From: Bdellovibrio sp.
GTDB taxonomy: Bacteria > Bdellovibrionota > Bdellovibrionia > Bdellovibrionales > Bdellovibrionaceae
Length of the DNA stretch: 37,473 bases
Direction of reading: 5' to 3'
Assembly (NCBI GenBank): GCA_020720425.1
Contig: DYOP01000018.1
Span: 1-37,473 of the forward strand
The position numbers were made by a program, and so were the translations under genes. Below, piece after piece: positions 25,252 through 32,562 of the stretch; the stretch's first letter is position 1; the number at the start of each line of letters is the position of its first letter. Under the pieces are notes generated by a model. It had not been told where the DNA came from, ran no database searches, and was given only the letters and a program-made list of their open reading frames with translations.

Positions 25252-26127
25252 CTAATTTTGTTTTAACGACCATTGTCGAAAAGTTTCTGACATGACCATT
25301 CCCGCAGCAACAGAAACATTATAACTGGCCTGCTCGGCCAGTTGGGGAAGCCTTACAAGCTCATCACAGAGCCTGCGAGTTGAGGTTCTAAGGCCCTTAT
25401 CTTCGGCACCCAAACACCATAAAATTTTATCTGACACTTGAAGATCAAAAACGGTGCGCGTTGCATCATGAGCTAGACCAAATACCCAAAATTGATTTTC
25501 TTTTAGCCTTTCAATTAAATTTTGAAAAGAGGATTCAACCATAAGAGTAACATGCTCTGCTCCCCCACTGGCCACTTTATGCACAGCGGGAGTTAAGTGA
25601 ACCGCTCGATGCTCAGGAACTAATATTGCCTCAACCCCCATAAGCCATGCTGTACGCATAATGGCGCCTAAATTATGAGGATCTTCGACACCATCAAGCA
25701 GCAAAAGTTGAACTTTTTCTTTTTTAAATAGATCTTCTAAGGTTACCTCAGGCGATTGGGTCTGAAACAAAATCGCACCCTGGTGACCAGTGGTTATATG
25801 ATCCAGCACTCCCTGTGGTTTTTCGGTAACATTAATTTTTTTTTGCTCAGCTTGTTTTACTATTTCAGCTATCTCAACAGAAGTGAGAGATCCTGCTTTA
25901 ATCCAAATTCCGGTAACACCCTGAGGGTAGACGATGAGTGATCGTAAAATGGCATGGTGACCAACAACGATTCGCCCTTGGGGACGATGAGTGCTTGTGT
26001 TGACCGCGACATTGCTGGCCTTAGGTTTACCCTTAAAATGCGAAGAGCTCGAAACGCGAGAGGGCCCACGAGAAGGCGATTTGGACAGAGTTCCTTTTTT
26101 GTTATTTTTATTTTTTGGAGCTTTCAT
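25252..26127 (-). CDS. rlmB: 23S rRNA 2'-O-ribose methyltransferase, RlmB/TrmH (SpoU) family
   Basis: SpoU-family methyltransferases use a trefoil-knot fold to methylate ribose 2'-OH; RlmB acts on G2251 of 23S rRNA. Motif 1 is LLLDGVEDPHNLGAIMRTAW with the N and R positions, motif 2 CLGAEDKGLR and motif 3 VRLPQLAEQASYNVSVAAGM. A substrate-binding domain (HHAILRSLIVYPQGVTGIW) precedes. The first 45 residues are Lys/Ser/Pro-rich and unusual. Related RlmB, TrmH and YacO-type proteins are hard to separate by eye, so the specificity is inferred. Its ATG overlaps the pyrF stop (4 bp). Confidence 0.88.
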   Translation of the reverse strand: MKAPKNKNNKKGTLSKSPSRGPSRVSSSSHFKGKPKASNVAVNTSTHRPQGRIVVGHHAILRSLIVYPQGVTGIWIKAGSLTSVEIAEIVKQAEQKKINVTEKPQGVLDHITTGHQGAILFQTQSPEVTLEDLFKKEKVQLLLLDGVEDPHNLGAIMRTAWLMGVEAILVPEHRAVHLTPAVHKVASGGAEHVTLMVESSFQNLIERLKENQFWVFGLAHDATRTVFDLQVSDKILWCLGAEDKGLRTSTRRLCDELVRLPQLAEQASYNVSVAAGMVMSETFRQWSLKQN

Positions 26128-26906
26128 GAGTGACTTCCTTCATGCGAAATTGAGGCTAAAACTTGCTTAATTGTATCAATTGGATTTTGAGCTTTTAAAA
26201 TGGGCCGTCCTATAACTAAAGACCAAGCCCCTTGCTCAATTGCGTACAAAGGAGACGCCTTTCTGGCCTGATCATCTTGAGTGATTTTATTTGTTAAGGG
26301 ATTAGAAGACTCTTCAAATCGAATTCCAGGGACAACAGGTAACAATCCCATTTGACGCATTAAATGCGCCTCGTGAGCCGAGCATACAACCGAACTTAAC
26401 CCCACAGCCTGAACCATTTTTGCTAATCTTGTGATTTGCTCTTCTACACTCAGGCCTGCCTCATAAATAGGTAGACTGTCTTGCTCAGATTGACTTGTTA
26501 AGACCGTAACAACGGTTACCATAAAAGGACGAATTTTTTTAAGCTTGGCCTCTAAAATAGCAACTTCTTTTAAAGCTTTCATCCCCGCCATAGCGTGAAC
26601 GGTAACAAGGCTTGCCCCCATATCAAAACAAGCCTGAACTGAAGCACACATGGTCGAAGGGATATCAAAAAATTTACAATCAATAAATACAGGTAACACT
26701 TTTGAAATAGGTTCAGCCAAATCTTGACCATATTTAATAACCAAACGAGGCCCTAGCTTAACACAACCCAAATAAGGACTCAGTTGAGTTACCCATGTTA
26801 TCGCTTGCTCCCGTGTGTCTACGTCTAAGGCAAGACAAATGGGATTAACCAAATTAGGAGTCCTTGTTTGACTGAGTTTTTTTTGATCAGTCATCTTGAT
26901 GCTCAT
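26124..26906 (-). CDS. pyrF: Orotidine 5'-phosphate decarboxylase
   Basis: PyrF decarboxylates OMP to UMP, the last step of de novo pyrimidine synthesis. The TIM-barrel protein of 260 residues shows LALDVDTREQAITWV at the first strand, VKLGPRLVIKYG, and the catalytic block PVFIDCKFFDIPSTM with Asp, Lys and Asp of the D-x-K-x-x-D pattern. The phosphate-binding end contains VVPGIR and VIGRPI. The length is slightly above the usual 230-245. The start overlaps the end of the preceding 77-aa gene by 20 bp and the stop overlaps rlmB by 4 bp. Confidence 0.93.
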   Translation of the reverse strand: MSIKMTDQKKLSQTRTPNLVNPICLALDVDTREQAITWVTQLSPYLGCVKLGPRLVIKYGQDLAEPISKVLPVFIDCKFFDIPSTMCASVQACFDMGASLVTVHAMAGMKALKEVAILEAKLKKIRPFMVTVVTVLTSQSEQDSLPIYEAGLSVEEQITRLAKMVQAVGLSSVVCSAHEAHLMRQMGLLPVVPGIRFEESSNPLTNKITQDDQARKASPLYAIEQGAWSLVIGRPILKAQNPIDTIKQVLASISHEGSHS

Positions 26907-27120
26907 TTTTTTGCTGTTCTTTTAGTAACTTCTTTTTTTGCTTTGTCGATAACAATTGTTTTTGAACTTCTAAATCTGATTCGTAAGCCCCGCCATTATA
27001 TTTTTTCTCGCGCGCTTTTATTTTAAGTTCTTCCAATTGTTCTGAATTATAGGGTGCAATTTCTTCTGAACGGCCCGAAGCGACTAATAAACATATTATA
27101 ATAAAAAAATATTTACTCAT
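26887..27120 (-). CDS. Short exported basic protein, unknown
   Basis: A 77-residue product with a putative signal peptide (MSKYFFIIICLLVASGRSEE, cleavage in the ASGRS region) and a highly charged, Lys/Gln-rich, probably helical remainder (EQLEELKIKAREKKYNGG and KKKLLKEQQKNEHQ). No family is recognised. It overlaps pyrF by 20 bp in another frame, so it is likely the first gene of the pyrF-rlmB transcript. The start has no Shine-Dalgarno and lies at the predicted transcription start, so it may be leaderless. Confidence 0.5.
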   Translation of the reverse strand: MSKYFFIIICLLVASGRSEEIAPYNSEQLEELKIKAREKKYNGGAYESDLEVQKQLLSTKQKKKLLKEQQKNEHQDD

Positions 27121-27127
27121 AAGATTA

Positions 27128-27157
27128 AGTAAACATCAAAGGGCAACAACTCGTCAA
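27128..27157 (-). promoter_or_regulatory. Possible promoter of the pyrF cluster
   Basis: The minus strand reads TTGACG (27152-27157), an 18-base spacer and TTTACT (27128-27133), ending seven bases before the 27120 start codon. The -35 matches the consensus at five of six bases and the -10 at fewer. Confidence 0.3.
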
Positions 27158-27286
27158 CCCCGGGAACTTTTAGATTAGACCCATACTATTGAACTAATGC
27201 GCTGAAAGGTTTGCACAGATCACAGGTCCCCCCAATTTTTTTTAATTAAAGATTAGGGGCGTTCGAAAACTGTAATCAGGTTGAAG

Positions 27287-28000
27287 TCAGTTTGCAGTCA
27301 GGAGTTTGATAAAATTGGTAACCGTAATTTTATACTCTTCAGGAAATAGCTTTAAGGCCTTTAAGTGGCCTGCGTCTTTAAATAAGTGGCGCTCCCAATA
27401 AATATTTTTTTGAATAGGGGCAAAAACTTTTTCAATTTGATCACAGGAAATAAGCAAATCTTTCCCCGCTTCGAGAGTTAAAACTTTAAATCCGCGAGAA
27501 AGCTTTTGAGCCTGGCTTTGAACCATTTTATTCCAGCCAGGGCTCCAAAAATAATAATAAAAGAAACTTAAAAAAGATAAGGCAAGAGGTTGAGACACTT
27601 TAAGCTCATATCTTAAAAGCCCTTTAACCGAATGGTAAAAATCACCGCTTGGGCCACTATCGCAAATAAGCCCCTTTATGTCATTAGAATTGTATTGATT
27701 AATCGCCCAAATCGCAGCGGCCGAGGGGTTAGAAAATGAAAAAATAATTTTATCCCCTTCAACACTTTTTAAAATTGATAGGATTTGCTCTTTCCAAACA
27801 AACATCATGCTCTTAAAAAAGGCCTTTTTTTTTAAATCAAATGTGACCACATCAAAACCGACATGATTTAAAAATTCAATATGCCTCATAAGCTGAATTC
27901 GTTTAGACCTAAAAAAGGGGACCATAATTATTTTTATATTAAATTTTTTATCATTAGAAAAATAAATCTGACCGTTATGCGGCAAGCTTGTTTGGCTCAT
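27287..28000 (-). CDS. Alpha/beta-hydrolase-like protein in the lemA operon
   Basis: A 237-residue protein with the course of an alpha/beta hydrolase: strand IKIIMVPFFRSKR, helix QLMRHIEFLNHVGFDVVTFD, a nucleophile-elbow position IIFSFSNPSAAAIWA, then GLICDSGPSGDF, a C-terminal VLTLEAGKDLLIS (acid region) and DAGHLKALKLFPEEY with a candidate catalytic His. The elbow reads F-S-N-P-S rather than G-x-S-x-G, so activity is uncertain. No signal peptide. Its start overlaps the TPM-domain gene stop by 4 bp, making it the third gene of the lemA operon. Confidence 0.65.
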   Translation of the reverse strand: MSQTSLPHNGQIYFSNDKKFNIKIIMVPFFRSKRIQLMRHIEFLNHVGFDVVTFDLKKKAFFKSMMFVWKEQILSILKSVEGDKIIFSFSNPSAAAIWAINQYNSNDIKGLICDSGPSGDFYHSVKGLLRYELKVSQPLALSFLSFFYYYFWSPGWNKMVQSQAQKLSRGFKVLTLEAGKDLLISCDQIEKVFAPIQKNIYWERHLFKDAGHLKALKLFPEEYKITVTNFIKLLTAN

Positions 28001-28653
28001 AAATTATACGAAGAAAAAATAATCTGATTAGAGATCTCATTTTTGCTTCCCGTTTCAGACCTGAAGTGCTGAGTCAAATAACCCCCAATTTCTTTAACGG
28101 TTACCGATAAGCCTTGAGCCACTTGTTTGCTTTTAATTTGAGACAGTAAGTATTTGATCCGCTGGTCCCAGTAGTCTTTTGGCACATGCTGATTGATCCC
28201 TTGATCTGCCAATATAACCGCCCGATGCTCCCAAAGGCTTATAAAAATTAACACACTTGATTGCCCCTTGGTGGAGTGAAGATTTAGCCTGTAAAATTCG
28301 GATAGGGCTTTTTTGTAAACGGACTCTTGCTCGAAGTTATCAGGTGTTATCAATCTTAAAAAGGGAAATCGATTAAAAAAGGAGTAAGCCATAACAGCTA
28401 AAAACGACGAAATCAAAAGCCCAAAAATAAGCTCAACCTGATAGTGTGAGGCCAAAAATAAATAAATTGAAAATGACAGTACCATAACCCACTGAGAAAA
28501 CCAAAATCGAATGGGTAACAATGAGGTAGATCTTTCACAGATAGCTATTTTAATTTCGCCAAAAGTTAGCTTTTCAACTTCGGCAATATCTGATTCTACC
28601 TGCTTAATCTGATCTTCTGTTACTAAAGAATTTGCCCAATTGGGGTAACTCAT
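27997..28653 (-). CDS. TPM-domain (TLP18.3/Psb32-like) membrane protein
   Basis: A 218-residue protein with an N-terminal half-domain (QIKQVESDIAEVEKLTFGEI and KIAICER), a hydrophobic part with two membrane segments (FWFSQWVMVLSFSIYLFLAS and LIFGLLISSFLAVMAYSFF), and a C-terminal half with VLIFISLWEHRAVILADQGI and VPKDYWDQRI, the pattern of TPM domains. TPM proteins commonly accompany lemA. Here the membrane segments split the TPM domain, an arrangement known in short TPM variants. The lemA stop and this start share one base position, and the next gene overlaps by 4 bp. Confidence 0.8.
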   Translation of the reverse strand: MSYPNWANSLVTEDQIKQVESDIAEVEKLTFGEIKIAICERSTSLLPIRFWFSQWVMVLSFSIYLFLASHYQVELIFGLLISSFLAVMAYSFFNRFPFLRLITPDNFEQESVYKKALSEFYRLNLHSTKGQSSVLIFISLWEHRAVILADQGINQHVPKDYWDQRIKYLLSQIKSKQVAQGLSVTVKEIGGYLTQHFRSETGSKNEISNQIIFSSYNL

Positions 28654-29252
28654 TAAAACTTGACCTCGGGAGCCGTTTGTACTTTTTCTTTTTCGCCTTC
28701 AGCAAGATCCCATTGCGGCATTTTTTCAAAATGAAAAAATACTTGATTTGTTAAACTTGTCGGAAAAACGGTTACCAAATTGTTAAATTCTTTGATTGAT
28801 TCGATCAATCTTTGTCTTGCTACTGTAATCCGATTTTCAGTGCCTTCTAGTTGGGCCTGCAAATCTCTGAACTGCGTATCAGCTTTAAGCTGGGGATAAT
28901 TTTCGGTAACCATCATAAGTCGACCTAAGGCTTGCGACAGCTCCCCTTGAGCCTTTTGAAATTTTGATAAATCTTCGGGGTTAAGTCGATCTGGATTTAC
29001 TTTTATTTGCGTGGCACTCGCTCTTGCCTGAACAACGGCTTCGAGGGTTTGACTTTCGTGCTGGGCATAACCTTTAACTGTACTAACCAAATTCGGAATC
29101 AAATCAGATCTTCTTTTGTATTGATTGGTTATCTCGGCCAAACTGGCTTCAACCTGATTTTTTTGCTGGGGAATGGACTGCACTCCACAAGAAGAAATCA
29201 ACAATAAAGCTAAACCAAATAAAATATTGTTTGGTTTTATAATGTTTAACAT
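28653..29252 (-). CDS. lemA: LemA family lipoprotein
   Basis: LemA proteins are helical, envelope-anchored proteins of unknown biochemical role, found with TPM proteins. The 199-residue product has a lipoprotein signal (NILFGLALLLISSCGVQ with lipobox LISSC). The helical domain shows the family marks YKRRSDLIPNLVSTVKGYAQ, HESQTLEAVVQARASA, TENYPQLKADTQFRDLQAQL and NRITVARQRLIESIKEFN. A GGGGG motif precedes the ATG, and the promoter at 29307 fits it. It heads the lemA-TPM-hydrolase operon. Confidence 0.93.
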   Translation of the reverse strand: MLNIIKPNNILFGLALLLISSCGVQSIPQQKNQVEASLAEITNQYKRRSDLIPNLVSTVKGYAQHESQTLEAVVQARASATQIKVNPDRLNPEDLSKFQKAQGELSQALGRLMMVTENYPQLKADTQFRDLQAQLEGTENRITVARQRLIESIKEFNNLVTVFPTSLTNQVFFHFEKMPQWDLAEGEKEKVQTAPEVKF

Positions 29253-29306
29253 AGAAACCCCCGCAAATGTGTTACTTAATTAAATTAGGTTACTTAACTC
29301 AGAGTG

Positions 29307-29336
29307 ATTATAATCCTTTAAATTATGACCTGTCAT
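29307..29336 (-). promoter_or_regulatory. Promoter of the lemA operon
   Basis: On the minus strand, ATGACA (29331-29336) stands 18 bases from a perfect TATAAT (29307-29312), 54 bases upstream of the lemA start codon and within the short gap after rluD. Consensus match is eleven of twelve. Confidence 0.75.
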
Positions 29337-29350
29337 GGCACAAGGTCTCT

Positions 29351-30325
29351 CTAATACAGTTTTTTTATCCAATTTAGATCTTTTTCAGGCCAATCAACTT
29401 CGAAATTATGCATTTGACCTGTCACCGGATGAATAAAGCCTAATTCGCTGGCATGTAAAAATATACGTTCTAAATCGACTTCATCTTTTAAATAGTTATT
29501 TTGGGCTTTATAAAGCGCATCGCCCAAAATAGGATGGCCCATTTCGCTTAAGTGAATACGAATTTGATGAGTTCTCCCCGTTTCTAATTTCAATTTAACA
29601 TAGGTTAATTTTTTAGGAGACTCCCATAGTTTTTGATAGTGGGTAACGGCCCATTTACCTGGCAAATCTAGCCCCTGAATTTCAATAATTTTTTTATAAC
29701 TATCTAACAGGCTTGCATATTTTTTTCTATCTTTGGGATGTCTTGCCAAATAGGACTTCACAACACCTTTTGAACTTTTCAATAGTCCCTCAACCAATGC
29801 ATAATAAATTCGGTGCACCGTGCGCTTTTGAAACTGCATAGCCAATGACTGATGGGCTAAATTTGTTTTAGCCATCACAATAAGCCCACTGGTTTGTTTA
29901 TCTAAACGATGCACAACTCCTGGCCTATCAGGGGCGCTCCCCTCAGAAAGTAACTTAGAATGATAAAGCACTCGGTGTACTAAGCTATCATCCCAGTGCC
30001 CTAAAGAGGGATGAACAACCAAACCAGAAGGCTTATTGATTACAATTAAATGTTCATCTTCAAAAAAGATATCAAGTGGCCCCTCTTTAGGAACAAGCTC
30101 TGATAAAATATTTTGAATATGAACTTCAAATTTGTCACCCAATACGACGCGATAAGAGGGCTTATCAATTTTTTTATTATTTTGTGTTACCCAGCCACGC
30201 TCAATAAATAGCAAAACCTGAGATCGCGAACCTAGTTCAGGTTTTAATCCAAGCCACTTATCCAATCGCAAATTGACATCTGCGGGATCTACAACTTCAA
30301 AGACTAGAATTTTTTGATCGTCCAC
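29351..30325 (-). CDS. rluD: RluD-type 23S rRNA pseudouridine synthase
   Basis: The enzyme isomerises uridines in 23S rRNA (RluD: 1911, 1915, 1917). It has an N-terminal S4 domain (LRLDKWLGLKPELGSRSQVL, about 19-65) and a RluA-family catalytic domain with NKPSGLVVHPSLGH, the active-site VVHRLDKQTSGLIVMAK with catalytic Asp142, and GRTHQIRIHLSEMGHPILGD. Length 324 is normal. RluC or RluD specificity is inferred; the S4 domain and lack of extensions favour RluD. Its start overlaps the upstream J-like gene by 29 bp. Confidence 0.92.
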   Translation of the reverse strand: MDDQKILVFEVVDPADVNLRLDKWLGLKPELGSRSQVLLFIERGWVTQNNKKIDKPSYRVVLGDKFEVHIQNILSELVPKEGPLDIFFEDEHLIVINKPSGLVVHPSLGHWDDSLVHRVLYHSKLLSEGSAPDRPGVVHRLDKQTSGLIVMAKTNLAHQSLAMQFQKRTVHRIYYALVEGLLKSSKGVVKSYLARHPKDRKKYASLLDSYKKIIEIQGLDLPGKWAVTHYQKLWESPKKLTYVKLKLETGRTHQIRIHLSEMGHPILGDALYKAQNNYLKDEVDLERIFLHASELGFIHPVTGQMHNFEVDWPEKDLNWIKKLY

Positions 30326-31100
30326 AAACCCTCTGAAATGTCTTCATATATTGCGAGGCCACAACGTCTTCATTTAACCCCAGGGCTCTGGCGATTTGCA
30401 CAATATAGCCTCTTACAAAGACGGGGGCTGGCAATTCGGAGGGTTCCATTTTTTCAACAGCCAAAATGTAAAATGGATTGATCTTGGTAAACTGACTTAA
30501 CCTTTCAATGGTAACATTTTTATATTCTCTGACCTGTTTAAGCAGGGGGCCATCCCAAGCGGTTGAAGCATTCTCGTAGACCTGCTCTAGATCGGGATCT
30601 TTAATGTAATCTAATTTAAACACCAATGGCGCATCAACCTTTGCCGAAAAATGAGAGGAGTCATGATTTGTTAATTTCTGATTTCCCGCCCGAACTTGAT
30701 TTTGATTTTGAACTTGGCTTTGAGCTTGATTTTGGACTTGGTATTGAGCTTGATTTTGAACTTGATTTTTTGTCTGCACTTGGGCTTCAGTCTTGGGTAG
30801 CATGCGTCCTGCTACTGGGGACACCGAAAGGTCTAGGGCCATAGGTTCTGATAGTGAATTTAAATTATATTTTTCGTTATAAATTCGTCTGAGTGTTGGA
30901 TTACCTAAAATTGCATAGGCCTCATCTAAAAGCTCCATAAGGGCGCGCTGATCTTCGGAGCTAAAGCTTTCGGGATGGGTTACCTCGGCTGATCCATATA
31001 ATTTTTTTAGATCTTGGTAACGAGCTATAATCTGCTCTTTGGTCGAAGCGGGGGATAAGTCAAAAATCTCATAATAATTTATTTTTTCTTCTGTCATCAT
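30297..31100 (-). CDS. Degenerate J-domain plus RodZ-like helix-turn-helix fusion
   Basis: The 267-residue protein has a J-domain-like start, INYYEIFDLSPASTKEQIIA through LLDEAYAILGNPTLRRIYN (7-75), but the key HPD tripeptide is missing; HPE (42-44) occurs at a displaced position. Residues 105-145 are a Q/N-rich, VQNQAQ-type repeat. Residues 190-262 resemble the RodZ/HTH_25 domain (VREYKNVTIERLSQFTKINP, FYILAVEKMEPSELPAPVFV, RGYIVQIARALGL). The VRGYI segment is a RodZ signature. There is no membrane segment. Inference: an adaptor that combines a chaperone-like surface with a DNA- or cytoskeleton-binding HTH. It overlaps rluD by 29 bp. Confidence 0.75.
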   Translation of the reverse strand: MMTEEKINYYEIFDLSPASTKEQIIARYQDLKKLYGSAEVTHPESFSSEDQRALMELLDEAYAILGNPTLRRIYNEKYNLNSLSEPMALDLSVSPVAGRMLPKTEAQVQTKNQVQNQAQYQVQNQAQSQVQNQNQVRAGNQKLTNHDSSHFSAKVDAPLVFKLDYIKDPDLEQVYENASTAWDGPLLKQVREYKNVTIERLSQFTKINPFYILAVEKMEPSELPAPVFVRGYIVQIARALGLNEDVVASQYMKTFQRVCGRSKNSSL

Positions 31101-31156
31101 GATAAAATCATATCAAGGTCTAGCCAAATGATGAGCAAAAAATGAATTACCAGACT

Positions 31157-31180
31157 TAAAACCAGCTTAATTTAGGCTGG
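31157..31180 (-). terminator. Weak candidate terminator of the small basic-protein gene
   Basis: On the minus strand, CCAGC, an eight- to nine-base loop and GCTGG are followed by TTTT only. The hairpin is 83 bases beyond the 47-aa gene and lies between it and the J-like gene. Confidence 0.35.
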
Positions 31181-31262
31181 CCGATGATGCGGCGCAGCTC
31201 TGGCTGTAGGGTTAACTTTTTTGATATGTGATGAGCAACGGCACAAAAAGTAACTTATGGGA

Positions 31263-31406
31263 CTAAGCAGGCTGCTTGGTGTCCCCAAAAAGTTCAGAAG
31301 CTGTACGAGTCGTACCTAATCGACGCTCTTTAGCCTTACGGCTTTTACCCATGCCTTTATCTCGACGTTGACGTTTGCTTTCAGTTGCTTTTGTTTTTGA
31401 AGCCAT
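31263..31406 (-). CDS. 47-residue basic small protein, unknown
   Basis: The only gene in the 339-bp stretch between the J-like gene and the outer-membrane gene. The frame runs from ATG to TAG. The start is supported by GAGGGAG eight bases before the ATG. The sequence begins MASKTKATESKRQRRDKGMG and continues with KSRKAKERRLGTTRTASELF, then GDTKQPA. It has about fifteen Lys/Arg and no Cys or hydrophobic segment; the G-M-G-K-S-R-K-A-K part looks like an RNA-binding tail. It resembles small ribosome- or nucleoid-associated proteins in composition only, and I do not assign it to a family. The rest of the stretch shows a weak hairpin at 31157. Confidence 0.65.
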   Translation of the reverse strand: MASKTKATESKRQRRDKGMGKSRKAKERRLGTTRTASELFGDTKQPA

Positions 31407-31439
31407 TTTTATTACTCCCTCAATTTTGAAACATACTGG

Positions 31440-32483
31440 CTACCAAACCGGAAGAGATAAGTCAACCCAGTGACTTAATTGATCGGGATGCCCCATTTCG
31501 GGAACATAAGCATAATTCAGATTCAATCTTGGTCCAACAAATCCAAAACCCACCTGTCCCGAGCTTTGATCTCCCTTTAATCGCCCACCCCACCTGAGCA
31601 CAAACCATCGATTTAAGTAAGCTTCGGCCCCTGCATAAAATTCAGCTAAATTGTCTGCGCCCTGTGAATCATTAAATAACCCCTGACTGACCCCAGCCCT
31701 TAAACGAAGCAAATGACTTAATATATAAGAGGTTCCTATTTCTGTTTTTTGAAATGAGTTTTTTACCCCTCTTAATTCATCGGTAACAAAGCCAATCGAA
31801 AAATCACTGGTAACAAAATACACAGTCCCCAATTGAAGATACCCTGAATGCACCGATTCAAGCTGACGTTTATCAGTTGCAACCAGGTAACCAAAACCCC
31901 ATCCCCAAAAAAGCTTTTTATTTTGCTCATCAGCTACATATCCAAAATTAAGTAATCCATTTTGATATTCAAAAACGCCTTTAGCATCTTCAATCTTTTG
32001 GTAGTGAAGACCTGAGGCAAATAAGGTTTCAGGAGTGTTGTCTGTAATAGATACCAAATAACTTTTACGGCCCAAATAAGTTTCTCTTTTTTCGTTAGAA
32101 GAAAAGTCAATGCCATCTTCAGACCCCGAAGCCCCTGTAAGCCGAATTCGATAGCCCAAAATAGCCCCAATAAAAGCCGGGTTTAGCGCTCCCGCTTCGG
32201 AGTCTTCAAGTACAGAAGCTCCCGAACCCCCTGTCGCCATTGATACAGCGCCCTCAAAGGCCCCATGGGCTAGAGCGGGTAACAGTAATAAAACGACTTG
32301 AGTAAGCCCTTTAAGATTAAATATGAGTTTTATGATTGAAGGCCATCTTAGCCAATCCGTTATTAACTGATCTGTTAATAACTGATCCATTAATTTATAA
32401 CCATAAGACCAGCCATAAGACCAACCATAAGACAACCGAGAGACAAGACGAATTTTAATAGCTTGAGATAATTTCATATCCAT
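31440..32483 (-). CDS. Outer-membrane beta-barrel-like protein with repeat-built N-terminus
   Basis: The 347-residue frame has an uncertain N-terminus: residues 18-29 are SYGWSYGWSYGY, followed by DQLLTDQLITDW, both encoded by tandem DNA repeats. The signal-like segment comes only at about 58-73 (GLTQVVLLLLPALAHG). After it there is a mature domain with GALNPAFIGA near 96 and many amphipathic strands (LLNFGYVADEQNKKLFWGWG, FVLRWGGRLKG, GFGFVGPRLNLNYAYV), ending in LSLPVW. The aromatic end and the NPA-F motif resemble PorV/FadL-like outer-membrane barrels. I choose no definite start: an internal ATG in the DQLLT part, at 32391, is more economical. Confidence 0.65.
   Translation of the reverse strand: MDMKLSQAIKIRLVSRLSYGWSYGWSYGYKLMDQLLTDQLITDWLRWPSIIKLIFNLKGLTQVVLLLLPALAHGAFEGAVSMATGGSGASVLEDSEAGALNPAFIGAILGYRIRLTGASGSEDGIDFSSNEKRETYLGRKSYLVSITDNTPETLFASGLHYQKIEDAKGVFEYQNGLLNFGYVADEQNKKLFWGWGFGYLVATDKRQLESVHSGYLQLGTVYFVTSDFSIGFVTDELRGVKNSFQKTEIGTSYILSHLLRLRAGVSQGLFNDSQGADNLAEFYAGAEAYLNRWFVLRWGGRLKGDQSSGQVGFGFVGPRLNLNYAYVPEMGHPDQLSHWVDLSLPVW
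32359..32388. repeat. Tandem 15-bp repeat in the outer-membrane gene
   Basis: gttattaactgatct and gttaataactgatcc differ at two positions and encode the five-residue units DQLLT and DQLIT on the minus strand. Confidence 0.85.
32401..32436. repeat. Tandem 12-bp repeat in the outer-membrane gene
   Basis: ccataagaccag, ccataagaccaa and ccataagacaac are three copies of one 12-bp unit encoding SYGW, SYGW, SYG-Y on the minus strand. The frame is kept whatever the copy number. Confidence 0.9.
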
Positions 32484-32562
32484 AAAGACTAAAAGACGAT
32501 TGAATCGGGGGCAATAGACATTTTTAAAAATTTAATATGACTTAATATATGCATAGCCTTAA

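Noticed and set aside
27220-27265. Possible terminator cccccaatttttttt...attagggg
   Set aside because: Arms pair poorly and on neither strand is the stem followed by a T run in the right place.
30640-30790. Repetitive stretch that could look like a CRISPR or satellite
   Set aside because: The repeats are short, imperfect and encode the Q/N-rich linker of the J-like protein; no constant repeat or spacer size.
31263-31406. Assignment of the 47-aa basic protein to ribosomal protein bTHX
   Set aside because: Only the basic composition agrees; the bTHX sequence pattern is not present.
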